From Trichaptum fuscoviolaceum (taxonomy: Eukaryota; Basidiomycota; Agaricomycetes; Hymenochaetales; Trichaptaceae), in assembly GCA_910574455.1 (NCBI GenBank), contig CAJSYZ010000004.1, forward strand, positions 4,908,599 to 4,972,598: DNA of 64,000 nt. The letters are read 5' to 3'. Under the pieces are notes generated by a model. The model was not told the origin of the DNA. It did not search any database and was given only the letters and a program-made list of their open reading frames with translations. Both the position numbers and the translations under genes were made by a program. Below, in pieces: positions 46,401-58,020 of this stretch (position 1 is the stretch's first letter; the number at the start of each line of letters is the position of its first letter).

Positions 46401-47722
46401 ATGAAGTATAGAAAATCGACGGCAAAGCAAGAGCAATCATCTCTAGCCGCACAAATCCCGCAGGAGATCCTGCAAGAGATATTTCTCCTGCTCTCGCCCT
46501 GTGAGGGCATTTTTCTAGACTCTGAAGCAGGTTATCCATATTTCGGGTTAGGCAACCAGTCCAGTGGACCGACTAAGCTGGTCAGCATCGCGCTCGTGTG
46601 TTGGCATTGGCATCTTGCCGTAATTCCACTCATCTACTTCCATTGTCGAGTCTTGACACTCGCGTCGGTAGAACGTTTACGCAAGACTCTAACAAGATCT
46701 ACCAATATAGCTTCACAAATCCGTACATTTTCGAATTCCAATAATTACTTCCCTGCCGCTTGGAAGGGCTTCAAAGACGCATCTCCCGTCGCATATAGGC
46801 GTTTCGACATAGCTTTGGCTTCTTTATGCAAATTACTTCCCGAAACATCCAGGATGGATCTCGAAATTTGTGCGAGCAGTCTGCCATTGCTTGCAAAGTC
46901 GCTGTCTCAAAGTCGTTCCCTCCTTATAAGCCTGCACATCGGACTGGACTCCTCTCCCCGCAGGAAGCCGACGTTTCCAAGAGGAATGTGCTTTCCGCAC
47001 CTGCGAAGCCTCACACTCGTGGAGTACGTCTTCGAGGACCAAATCATGTGGCCTGACATGCCCCAGCTTCAATCCTTTCGGATCATCAGTTCTTACGTAC
47101 GCCAGGAATGCCGAGATATATTTTCGGGTCTTCCACCTCTGAAACGAGTCGAATTCATTCGAGTGCTTTTTGATTCAGCAGAATGCAAAGACTTATTGGA
47201 GCTGAAGGCTGGAATTCAAGACCTCGTCCTCTATGAATTATACTTGGCAAATGACCCGCTCTTCCCATCCTCGTCTACTAAGATCTATGCTTCTTTGCGC
47301 CGATTGATGTATGCAATCAATGAATGGCCTATGATCGGAATGCCCACAGCTCCCTTACCAAACCTTGAGGTCCTTACAATAATGCAGCTTCCAACACGCG
47401 ACGAGCATCGCCCAGAGACGAGCTCAATGTTTGGGTGCCTATGCTCTTTCTTGTCCGAGGTTCACTTAACACCGTCCTTGAGGCTGGTACGGATCAGATG
47501 CTGGAGCAGTGAATGGCACACTGAAGAGTCAAATCGGTTAGAGGTAATCATCAAAATGCGTTCCTTACACCTCGAGGTCAGAATGATAGAAGGTAAGTGT
47601 ATCATTTCCATCTGTCACCATTGGTCTGACAGACCTCAATTGTAGACGATCACTACAAGCATCATTGGGCGCACTATACGACAATTCCGTGGCTTTCGTG
47701 CTCAAGTGTTGGACTTTACTAA
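46401..47722 (+). CDS. F-box / LRR-like protein, tandem copy 3
   Basis: Two exons (46401-47592, 47646-47722) give 422 residues. The leader MKYRKSTAKQEQSSL is followed by an F-box (AAQIPQEILQEIFLLLSPCE ... ALVCWHWHLAVIPLIYFHC) and by leucine-rich periodic sequence (FPHLRSLTLVEYVFEDQIMW). It is the most diverged of the three copies. Shared landmarks such as PAAW, LEICASSLP and FPHLRSLTL show common descent. The product is likely an SCF substrate adaptor; the target is unknown. The last intron position matches copy 1. Confidence 0.75.
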
Positions 47723-49145
47723 GCCAAGTGCACTGCCTTCAAATTGAAGGAAGAAGGAAGGCGTAGGTAGACACATTTTTGTCAAAAGAAATTGAGGAGG
47801 AAGCCGAATGCCAGGGCAGACTACAGATTGTCATCAAATTCCGGTCTGACACCTAACGTATATCTTACAAGTGATACCCGCTTCGCGGGGTGGTCCTGTC
47901 TAACAGATAATTTCGAGAGATCTCTAGAGATATCGATAATATGTCCTTGCTGGTAAGGTTGATTGTTAGAGACAGCATTTACTGATATCAAGAATCCGAG
48001 CCTTGTTATATCATTACGGATGCGGTATTCTTGTTTACGTCACAACGATTCACCGTGTCCGAAGTGTTATCCACTTCGAGCCAGTTGAATACACGACCGG
48101 CTTGAATATTCTTCTCCGAGTCATCAACGATCAAATGATCAAGAGAATGCCTACCACACGTTGTTCTTTGACCACATCTACTCTCTCTGAAGCTTGGACT
48201 GGAAGGCTGTCCGTTTACCAGACTCTTGTGCCCGACTCCATACCACTTATAATCGCCAAACTCTGGCTTGACGTACCCCGCACAAAGTACTACTATCATC
48301 GGGCTCCGGTATGTGGCAAGAGCATTATCACGTACAGCCTTGCTCCTTCTCGGTAACAAGCCTGAAACTGGGACACAAGCACATGAGATGTGGGTGCAGC
48401 AACAATCCGTGCGTCACTGGCAAATCAACAATTTCTTCGCCATGTCACGACCGCAATTCGATGCCGAGTTCGCAGCGGAGAGGGAGCGCCAGCGGTTACA
48501 GAACAGCCAACCAGGCTCCTAAAACGTGGGAGGTCTCGGATTCCAGTTGAAGTCTTTCACAGTGCCATCATTTGTATAAAGTTCCGAAGAAGTAGAGATT
48601 ACGATGGTCCGATCATGCCTACTCTTTATGTATGCCCCTTTAACTGCGCTTTACTCCTTATATCCACACGCTTGTCTTTCTCTGACAATTGGTATCCGGA
48701 ACGACATGTCGCTTTGATGTACGAGTATTCAGAGTCTGTAGTCACATTGTACTTTGCCGCTAGTGAACACCCGAGTTGGCACCTTGATTGGGCGCTTCGT
48801 TTTGTAGAATAGAAGTACAACACCGTCCTTTCCATCTATTTTCACTCTGTATAAATTGTAATATTAAACTGCCTAGTGCCATAACTTAGTATAGCTTGAT
48901 TAATGAATGAACCCGCCCAAGAAACCACTGGGTGGGCCTGAGAAAACACGACGCGTCGCGTCGGTCACCTAATTAATTATTCAAGTTCTAAGTAGCAAGC
49001 CACGTGGTTATCCGGATTCCGGTGACAACGACGACTCTGCGGTTGATCTTCAAGTTTCTTTCTCCCTCCCCAAACCATCTGAACACCAGAAATAACCAAG
49101 CTGCGACGCCCTAAATATCTCAGTCTTTTCTTCACCTTTTGATTA
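47723..49145. other. Intergenic, no gene recognised
   Basis: About 1.4 kb between F-box copy 3 and PSO2. Frames of 60 to 140 codons overlap on both strands around 48000-48800, but none shows a family motif, consistent splicing or a credible start. An ACGCGT hexamer at 48951-48956 and a CACGTG near 49000 lie upstream of PSO2; either could occur by chance. Confidence 0.45.
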
Positions 49146-51952
49146 ATGTCCAGAAAGCGCAAAGAGGCTCCAGCACAAAGCTCAACATTACACAATTTTT
49201 TTCAAGCACCCGGACGGCTTACACCCAACAAGAGCTTCAGCAGAAACCAACCTTCAGCGAAGCTTGTCAAACATGAGTCTCAAGAGGTTATCATCATTGA
49301 CTCGGATGAGGAAATAGAAGTCCAAGTATTGGGTCATAGCAGACCTAAAGTGGTCGATGGTCAACTCAGCGACGTTGAGATTGTAGAAGCAAAGCCGCTT
49401 GTCAGGCCTGTCAGGAAGGAAAGCTCAATCCTTCGTGAAACACCTGTGCAGCTAGCAAACTCCAAGATCAGAAGCAAGACATCTTCTCCTCCTACTCTGG
49501 CTCCTCGTGGAAATGATGAAAACGTCGTGCCACAATTGTCTCATCCGGTAACTTCGCATTCACCGCCCAGGACTGGCCGTGTCAGAGAAGAGAGTTTGTT
49601 GCCGAAGGTCGACGTCTTAGAGATGCGGAAGATATTCTACGACGAGGGGGAGCTTACGGAATGTACCCTTTTGCCACAAGATGTAGAAACTTCGCAATAT
49701 GAGATACCCGGAGATGACCAGAACTACGCTATGGACTGGGACGTCAACATGGCGGATGATGAACTTGACTACTTCCCACAAGGTGCAAATGGTACTGAAG
49801 AAAGTCATGAAGATTTGAAGGTTCAAGCGCGTTCGGACGCTCCGGAAGGGAGGGCAATTCGTATGGACATTACGACCGATGAGTGCTGTCCGATGTGTGG
49901 CCTGACTTTTCGAGACCTGATAGGACTTGTAAGTCTCTCTTAAAAACTGGGACCACTTGCTAACAGGTTACGCCAGGAAAAAGAAAAGCACGTCAATGGC
50001 TGCCTCGATACGCTTGATGTTCCATCCCCTGTCGTTCAGCCAACTGCCTCATCGTCTAAACACAAGATTCTCAAACCACTATCATCTTTTTTCTCGCTCT
50101 CTTCTTCCTGCTCATCTACCACCAAGAATTCCGATGAAAAATCTTCGAAGTCGTCAAACTCTGACGCCTTTTCAGTTCTTATGTCCAAACACGATGAAAA
50201 GGTAGCTTGGGAAGAGGCACAGGTGGTAGAGGATCGGAGCTTTAAGCCCACAAAAGCGAATGGCGGAAGACGGAAGGCCCCGTTTTACAAGGTCTTGCAG
50301 GGCATGCCCATCGCTGTTGATGCGTTCCGGTACGGGGCTATACCGGGAATTACTGCATACTTCTTAACGTTCGTCTCTCTCTATAATGAAAATCATGGGA
50401 GAATATTAATCATATATTTGGGTTCCCATAGGCACGCACACTCCGACCATTATACGAATCTATCCTCCAATTGGAGGAACGGTCCAATATATTGTTCAGG
50501 TACGCTAGCGCAACTATTGAAAATGTGACAAGGCCTGATTATACTCATGACAGAGACCACCGCGAATTTGATCATCCACATGTTATCCGTCGATAAAAAG
50601 TGGGTGCGGCCTTTGCCAATGGATACACCTACTCTGGTTCCTGATTCTGGTGGGGTGAAAGTTACGCTCATCGAAGCAAACCACTGTTAGTATATCTGAT
50701 CTTTACTTTCTAGTCCGCTATATACAACAATGCTAATTCAATCAACTAAGGTCCTGGTTCATGCCTATTCCTCTTCGAAGGCCCACAGACCGTCAATGCT
50801 GGAGACAGCACATATAAGTCATCCTATGTCGGCTCGAAAAGGACATTTAGATATTTGCATTGCGGTGATTTTCGCGCATGCCCCAAACATGTGCTGCATC
50901 CTGCCGTCAAGGGAAAGCGGATAGATCATGTCTATCTTGATACTACATATCTGAACCCGAAGGTACGCGAACTTGGCCATCTATACGAGAGACGCTGATG
51001 TGAAATGTATGGTAGTATTGCTTCCCCCCTCAGCCGCTTGTAGTCTCAGCTTGTGCTGAACTCGCTCGTCGGATAGTGAATGGGGAGAGCCTTGGTGAAG
51101 GACAATCTGAATGTGCAAAGGCATCGGTCAATGCTTCCATTGACAAGTGGATGATTAAGGAGGAGGAGAAAGACGCTAAGGGAAAACAAAAGTTGGGCAT
51201 CGACGGAGACGTTCTGGTTGTTGTTGGGTAGGCGAACAGTGCTCCATCTTTGCCAAGAATTTGCCTTATGAAAACTTTCCAGTACATACTCTATTGGCAA
51301 GGAACGCATAGTCAAAGGTACGTCAGGCTGTGGCACACTTCTCCGTCGTTTTACTAATGTATTGCTTTCTTTAGCCATCGCCCAAGCATTGAAGACAAAA
51401 GTCTATTGCGACGCACGCAAGACAGCCATTTTGCGCTGTCAATCCGACCCGGAGCTACACGCCTTACTCACGAAAAATCCTCTCGAAGCTGGCGTGCACG
51501 TAGTCCCTCTTGGCATGGTCGCCTCCGACCGCTTCCAGGACTATATGGACCGATGGAAAGGCCGGTGGTCTCGCGCTGTCGCATTCCGTCCCACAGGATG
51601 GACATACACACCTCCAACAGGCACAGACCTATCGCCCTCCATCCCCCAAATCCTTGCCAGACAGCAATCCCGTCTACCCTTTACTCACCTACACCTGTAC
51701 CCCGCGCGGAACTCCACTGCTAAGCTCATGCAGTACGGTGTACCTTACTCCGAACACTCGAGTTTCTTCGAATTGACAGCATTCGCGCTGAGCTTTGACT
51801 GGGGAAAGATGATTGCGACTGTCAATGTCGGGAGTGCCACTAGTAGAGGCAAGATGGAAAAGTGGGTTGAAAAATGGGAGGCAGAGCGTCGAAGACGGAA
51901 GAAAGAAGGGGAAGAAGGAGTCGTCAGATTTAGAGGAGAAGATTATTGGTAA
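49146..51952 (+). CDS. PSO2: DNA interstrand cross-link repair nuclease, SNM1/PSO2 family
   Basis: Eight exons (49146-49928, 49977-50368, 50432-50499, 50554-50685, 50751-50962, 51016-51227, 51283-51317, 51375-51952) give 803 residues in frame. The N-terminus has a PIP-like SSTLHNFF, a SUMO-interaction-like EVIIIDSDEE and a UBZ4-type finger (CCPMCGLTFRDLIG ... HVNGC). The metallo-beta-lactamase core shows THAHSDHYTNL (metal-binding HxHxDH), YCSETTANLI, LIEANHCPGSCLFLFEG, LHCGDFRACP and DTTYLNPKY. The beta-CASP/DRMBL part has GTYSIGKERIVKAIAQAL and PYSEHSSFFEL. The enzyme is a 5' exonuclease that unhooks and trims cross-linked DNA in the nucleus. All metal ligands are present. Confidence 0.95.
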
Positions 51953-52175
51953 ACGATTTATATTGGTTAAATTATCGGTTCAAGTATTTTGTTTCAATTA
52001 GCACTTATTGTTGTAAAATAAAAACATACCAATTGGACTATCCTCACTCATACAGTGCAATACACTTGCAAAGCCATAAGATGCATGCAGTATTTTGGTA
52101 AGTGTGAGGGCATACAATAAAGGCCTAGAAAACATGCAGGGAAAAGAAAGCCTAAGAACAGAGAGAAATGATAAT

Positions 52176-53227
52176 CTACTGCTCAGCCAGACGTTTCCTC
52201 CGGAGATCACGCTCCTCAGAGATGGTGAGTTTGGTACCCTTGCCCTTCGGCAGCGAGATCCAAGGCTTGTTGCCCTCACCAATGACGAAAATGTTGGTTA
52301 CACTTGATCAAGAATGTAAGGACAATCATCAAGCTTGAGAGATGATGATAACTCACCGAGTAGCAAATGTGCGGTCCAAAGAGTCCTTAACGTGAACAAT
52401 ATCGAAACCACCAATATGCCTTTCACGGTGCACAATCACACCCGCACGACCCATGTTACGACCACCAGTCACCATAACAATGTTCCCGGTATCGAACTTC
52501 ACGAACTCCGTAATCTTTCCCTGCTCAATGTCATACTTCACGGTGTCGTTGACCTTGATAAGAGGATCGGGGTAACGGATTGTACGACCATCGTGGGTGA
52601 CAATGTACGGCACACCCTTCGGGCCAACAGCGAGCTTCTTCACTTTCAACAGCTTGTACGACGCCTCCTCCGGGGTGATGCGGTGGATAGCGAAGCGTCC
52701 CTTGACGTCGTACAAAAGGCGGAAATGTTCGCCAGACTTCTCAATAGAAACGACGTCCATGAAGCCGGCGGGGAAAGTCTCATCGGTGCGGACCTTTCCG
52801 TCAACCTTGATGATACGTTGCTTAACAATAGCGGTAACCTCACGGCCGGTAAGCGCGTACTTGAGGCGGTTGCGGAGGAGGATTGTGAGAGGGAGGGACT
52901 CGCGAAGCTTGTGAGGACCAGGCGAGGGACGGGGCGCATACGTCCCACTGAGCTTGTCCAGCATCCATGACGAGGGGGCGGCAAGCCGCTTCAAGTGCTT
53001 TTTGGGTCCTCTGGCCTAAGAAATGAAGAATAGACCGTTAGCATCAATCTTTTCGTTGAAGTTCGCCATCGTAAATTCGAAGCCTCCAACACCACCAATC
53101 CGTCATCCAAGTGTTACGACTCAAATCCATCCACTCCCAGCACCAAATCCACTCGTTCTTTCGCATGAAGTAACGCAGAAGCATCCCTAGAGTCCATTAA
53201 AAGCGTAGACAGCGAAATACTAACCAT
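52176..53227 (-). CDS. RPS4: 40S ribosomal protein S4 (eS4)
   Basis: Exons 53227-53225 (the ATG only), 53015-52357 and 52302-52176 give 262 residues, the normal eS4 length. The protein begins [20 protein letters not shown] and carries the S4 RNA-binding block, [20 protein letters not shown], the KOW-like [17 protein letters not shown] and the C-terminal [20 protein letters not shown], ending in KRLAEQ. A start codon alone in the first exon, followed by a 209-base intron, is common in fungal ribosomal protein genes. It is a structural component of the cytosolic small subunit. The gene converges with PSO2, with 223 bases between the stop codons. Confidence 0.97.
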
Positions 53228-53981
53228 AGTGGGCTTCTTGAACGAGGATGTGTTGTCGGCGTTGAGTCTTCAGTAACTTCAAACCCTCTCAATGCACAAA
53301 CTTTAGTTGCACTTGCCAAATTGGGTTGTTTGGCTGTGTTTGCTTCTTCCTACAAAACTCAAGAAATTTCGACGCGTTGTTGCCTGTCCTCAACCTCCAC
53401 CTCAGGCTTCCTCGAGGTCTAATACAAACCCTTCTTTCTTGCCTGATTTTAGTGTTCTCTTCTTCAACTTTCATGGCCTCTTTCTGCCCGAACAGATGCC
53501 TTGTGCTCTACTCTGTCTCGGTTCTGATGATGGCCTATATTGAACTCGTACTGAACAATGTTCTAATGAGAGGTGCTTGAGAAGTGCTGTGTTCTTTTTC
53601 CTTGGGTTCAGCATGGTTAATTTTGTCACCAACATAATTTTCTCTGATTTGTTTTGCTTGTATAATATGAATTGATAACAATTTAAGACATCTTGACGTG
53701 TGTTTATTATGTCTGAGATGAGTTGCAACTTACAAATTTATTTAAGAACGTAGATTAATAGTGGCTCATAATCTGAGAAGACAGCCGATGCAATTGACCA
53801 GACATCAGTAGCGCCTTGAAAAAATGTGAAAAAAGCCATCAACTTTGCGTTATTACTTATGACATTAAAAATAATGGATCTACAAGTATCGAGTTGTGGT
53901 AGTAGAAAGTAGAAAGATGAAGATCAGCACCAGAAGCAACAAATACTAGGACACCACTGGCACTGTGCAACACCGTACGAT
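53228..53981. other. RPS4 promoter region and RAD9 3' flank
   Basis: About 750 bases. A T/C-rich plus-strand stretch (about 53340-53480) corresponds to A/G-rich sequence on the transcribed side upstream of RPS4. No further gene is recognised. Confidence 0.5.
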
Positions 53982-55891
53982 CTAATCTTCAAACAAAGGC
54001 CGGAATGCCTAGGAAAGTCACGTCAGACGGGGTAATACACCTCAGCAATGAATTGCAGTAGTACTGACCTTATCTGCCGACCCTTCGCTCTGAGTCGGAC
54101 CCATTACCATGTCGTCGTCGTCGAGTTCGTCGCATTCCTCCCACTCTCCGTTTGTGCTTACTCCACTCTTAGTGGAAGGACGGGCTGAACTTGGGCCGGG
54201 TGCTTTTGATGGGGGTTTCATTAGGATGTCGTCATTCACTTCCTCTCCTTCGCCGTCTAGCATAGCGGCGAACTCGTCTGCGGTCATCGTCTCCACTCCC
54301 AGACCCGACTGTTGCAATACTTCGATATCGGCCACGCTCAGCTGCGAGCTGAGGAAGAGTGGTAACTCTTCCTGCTGTTGGCCTGTATCGCCGTCGTCAC
54401 CTAGGGTTGCCGAACTCGGAGTAGATGCGGTAGGTTGTCTGGTCCCAGATCTAGGACCAGAGGACGCTTGGGAATTGCCATTTCGGCTCTGCTGTGTACC
54501 CGCATCCTGACGAGATGATGCTCGTGAGTCCAGTCTTCGGACTACCTTCGAAGACCTCCGAGACCCGTTTCCCATCCGTCCATTTGCTGCATCGTCTTCC
54601 AACGCGCGTTTCCTGGCATTCGCATTGGCTGATCCATGTTGGTATGTACCAGACCTGAGCTGCTTGTGATTGCAGGATCATCATCCTCAGCACGCGTGAT
54701 ATTTGTCGCGATCACAAAGAGCATCGAACACTCCTCGGTTTCCGCAGTGATGTACATCGGTTCAGCGGGAAGAGTGAAGCGCATTTCAAGGGGAATATTT
54801 AGAGAGTCTGCTAATACCACTGTTGCCTTAAAGAATAAGATAGTTTATAAGCATATCTAAATGAGTGGTTGGGTAAGGAACATGGAGCTTACATTGAACT
54901 CCCGCAAGAAGAAGCCAATTGTAATCGGAGAGAAGTATATATTGTACATCTCGAAATCATCGGCTGGAACAAACATCTCACTCGCCAGCTGCGATTTACC
55001 TGTACCACATCGGTGAACAGGCTCAAATAGTACATTGTGTGGAGTTACTGACCCTTCGTGTCAATACCCTTCTCCAAGCTCTTGACGCTAACCTCATCTA
55101 CATCAAATCTCCATATGAGTTCTGGATCACTCTTGGGTCCTCGAGCGTTAGGGAAGTGCTCGAATATATCACGTATTGCTCCTGGCTGCACTGTAAGACG
55201 ACTTTCGAATTCGCTATCTGGCGCATTCGGCGCTTCATCATACGTCGGTGTATTCAGCAGTAACCTGTGGGTTTTTACAATTCCTTGTAGATTGTTAGCA
55301 TATAGGGTATCTTGTGGCATGAAAGGGGAAATACCATGTTTACAGTGTAACCGGACAACCAGCCTACTTTCGAAGGAGTCCTCGTTTTCGCGGGCCTCTT
55401 CGCCCGCCTGACACCCTTCAACTACCAAGATATCACACTTCTCCACACTACGCTCATTGTTTCGATGTCTCAGCACAGCGAGCAAAGCCTGGACTCATCA
55501 ATTGCTTAATCTCAAAATAACTAGTAAAAAGCCTACCTTTGTCTGTAGCTGGCTTCTCAAGACTTCCGAATCTACGTTGTTCTTGTTCCTGATATTGGAT
55601 CTTGAAGGTCCTGCAGTATTGTCTTGACTATCGTCGAGTTGAACGGTGTACTTCTGAAAGAATGCCCGGTTGAAGGTGAAACTGCAGAAAGCCGATTTCG
55701 CATGGTTCATGGAAGTAAGCACGAGACAGTCAAGTTTAGAGTGTATGAGCATTTCATCTCCATATTTTGCGACACAAGCTAAGGCTTTGGTGAATGCTTT
55801 AAGCATAGTGAACAGATGAGAGGCGGTAATAAGCAGCAAGGTCATTGATAGACAGACGTTTTAGACCTCTAGCGTCCAGAGTTGCTTGCAT
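53982..55891 (-). CDS. RAD9: RAD9 checkpoint clamp subunit (9-1-1 complex)
   Basis: Exon 1 (55891-55858) encodes MQATLDARGLK. A 61-base intron leads to FTKALACVAKYGDEMLIHSK (exon 55796-55537). Later exons give LLAVLRHRNNERSVEKCDIL, KHGIVKTHRLLL (after removal of an in-frame 51-base intron near 55290-55340), WRFDVDEVSVKSLEKGIDTK, SEMFVPADDFEMYNI and MLFVIATN. The acidic tail ends ADK-AFRPLFED at 53982 after a last intron (54068-54009). These match the PCNA-like fold and phosphorylated tail of fungal/animal Rad9, which is loaded at DNA lesions and recruits checkpoint kinases. Around 54610-54680 the frame changes; only a 26-base GT..AG interval would restore it, so a sequencing or real indel is possible. 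Confidence 0.9.
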
Positions 55892-56168
55892 GGTTCTTAG
55901 GTATGATGATCAGACTTTTGTAGATCGACTGTTTGCAAAAACCCAGATTGAAGTGGTTTGAGTTGAGTGACAACTTGAAGTTGCAACAGACGCGAACTTG
56001 AAGACTCGGAGGGAGACGCGTATTCACCGGCCCTGAACAAGATATATTAAATATATCATATTTCTCACGATCCTCACTCTTCCTTCTACCATGCACCGGA
56101 GCGTTCTACTAACTGCACATGTATTTCTTTGCTCATTATCATAAATTATCCACCTTGTTTGATTAGAG
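55892..56168. promoter_or_regulatory. Shared divergent promoter of RAD9 and the GT15 gene
   Basis: Only 277 bases separate the two start codons, so both promoters must lie here. An ACGCGT hexamer (MCB-like, G1/S element in fungi) is at 56036-56041, about 145 bases from the RAD9 start. One such hexamer is expected by chance every 4 kb, so the site is only suggestive. Confidence 0.45.
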
Positions 56169-57684
56169 ATGGAAATTCTGAAGATGGAGAAGTGGCTTAA
56201 GAAGCCGTCTTTCAGTCCCCGTCGCCTGCTGGGCTTGTTTCTCGGTTTAGTGTGCCTAGTGAGCGTCTTTTGCTTTCTAACATATCTCTGCTAATGGACT
56301 ACTTGGAGATAACCCTGTTCCTTTATTCAAGAATATCTAGAGATAGTGAAGTCGAGATACCAGCTGTCACCGAAGACCTCACAGCAATCAACCCAGATAC
56401 AGTCTCTCATACATTCTTACCGTCGGTCAATGTGACGATTGACCCACCAGTTGATCCCTCCACAAATCGCGCAAACGCCACACTCGTAATGCTAGCAAGA
56501 AATAGTGATATAGACGGCGTAGAAAGCAGCATGGACTCGCTTGAGAAGCAGTTCAACCATAGATACAACTACTCCTGGATATTCCTCAATGAAGTGCCGT
56601 TTTCTGACGAATTCAAAACTCGAGTTGCCAACCTGACAAATGGAGAAGTCAAATTTGGTTTGGTCCCTCACGACCACTGGTTCCAACCTGAATGGATTGA
56701 CGATGAAAGAATGAGAAAAGGGATGGAGGAACTTAAGAAATATTCAAAACCCTGGCCCATTCCATACGCCAACAGCACGTCGTACAGAAATATGTGCCGT
56801 TTTAATTCTGGCGTGAGTAGGACTGTTGAGTAATGTCCCTTGCGAAGTAACGCTAATAACTATGTAGTTCTTCTTCCGGCATGAACTATTAGACCCTTAT
56901 AAATGGTATTGGAGGGTAGAGCCGGATGTGCAGTTCACCTGCGAAATTCCGTATGACCCTTTTGTCCGTATGATCGAGCTCAACAAACGGTATTCATTCA
57001 CAATCTCACTGGGGGAAGTCAAACCCACAATTCCCTCGTTGTGGAGTACTATCAAAGGTTGGACACCTCAAGTTCAGCATTAGAGCAAAGGTTAAGGTTT
57101 TAATCCGCATAGATTTTAGAGCAACATATCCGGACCTCGTTGCGGAAGACAATGCAATGGGTTTCCTGTCCAACAATGATGGAGAAACCTACAACTTATG
57201 CCACTGTAAGCATTGAAATTTCTGTGCGGGACCTCCTCTCACTCATCCGTTCGCACAGTTTGGTCGAATTTCGAGATTGCAGATCTTGATTTTTTCCGGT
57301 CGGATCACTATCGAACATTCTTCGAATTTCTGGACGAAACCGGCAACTTCTACTATGAGCGATGGGGAGACGCACCAGTTCACTCAATAGCTGTTGCGCT
57401 TTTCCTACCTAAACATCAAATTCATTTTTTCTCCGAGATCGGCTACCATCATCCTCCATATCAACATTGCCCAGAGGGTGCTGCTCACGCGGTACAATCA
57501 TGCGAATGCCGGTTCATGGATAACTTTGGTGAGCGTTCATTTAAGCCTTTATTTGTCTCACGGACTAACTTACCTCGATGTAGACTACACACCGTACGTT
57601 TCTTCCTTACTGACACACAAAGGCGTTTCTGATCTTCATCGCTACAGAGCTTCCTGCCTACGAAATTTCAACGGCATCTTCTGA
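56169..57684 (+). CDS. Alpha-1,2-mannosyltransferase, GT15 (KTR/MNT1) family
   Basis: Seven exons (56169-56258, 56309-56812, 56868-57057, 57113-57205, 57259-57528, 57584-57593, 57648-57684) give 397 residues. A short basic N-terminus and one membrane span (LLGLFLGLVCLITLFLY, across a 50-base intron with a good branch point) indicate a type II Golgi protein. The catalytic domain shows TLVMLARNSDIDGVESSMDS, NYSWIFLNEVPFSDEF, HWFQPEWID, YRNMCRFNSGFFFRHELL, YKWYWRVEPDVQFTCEIPYD (EPDV metal/donor region), NFEIADLDFFRS and RWGDAPVHSIAVALFL, ending DYTPASCLRNFNGIF. The family adds alpha-1,2-mannose to O- and N-glycans of wall glycoproteins. The gene appears intact. Confidence 0.94.
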
Positions 57685-58020
57685 CTGGTATCCTTTTTCT
57701 ATTTTGACAAGTTGATACACGTTCGCTTGACCCTCGCTCGCTTCCGCTTTTAGACAGTCTTCTATGGACCCCGTGCAAGAACTTTTGACTGACTTGTAAT
57801 AACGTGATATGGTATAAGTGTACAAAGGACGGTCTCATACAATATACAATAGGCAATGAAAACAGAGGGGCGGTCAATGTGCATTGTCCAGAGGTATCAA
57901 TGAAAAAAAGAGCACAAAAAGGGAATATCAGGCGTAAGCAAGAGAAACCAACAGTAGTGTGGGGCTACTCTGTTCTTTGGAAGACGCCTTTCTCAAAAGT
58001 TTGTAGGACCTTCAACGCCG
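57685..58020. other. Convergent intergenic, no gene recognised
   Basis: About 340 bases between the 3' ends of the mannosyltransferase and M20 genes. No repeat or gene is recognised. Confidence 0.5.

Noticed and set aside
48003..48812. Overlapping frames of 117 to 140 codons on both strands
   Set aside because: No conserved motif, start or splice sites could be supported, and complementary frames of equal length suggest chance.
48951..56041. Single ACGCGT (MCB) sites upstream of PSO2 and RAD9 as proof of G1/S control
   Set aside because: About fifteen such hexamers are expected by chance in 64 kb. One site per promoter is not evidence by itself.
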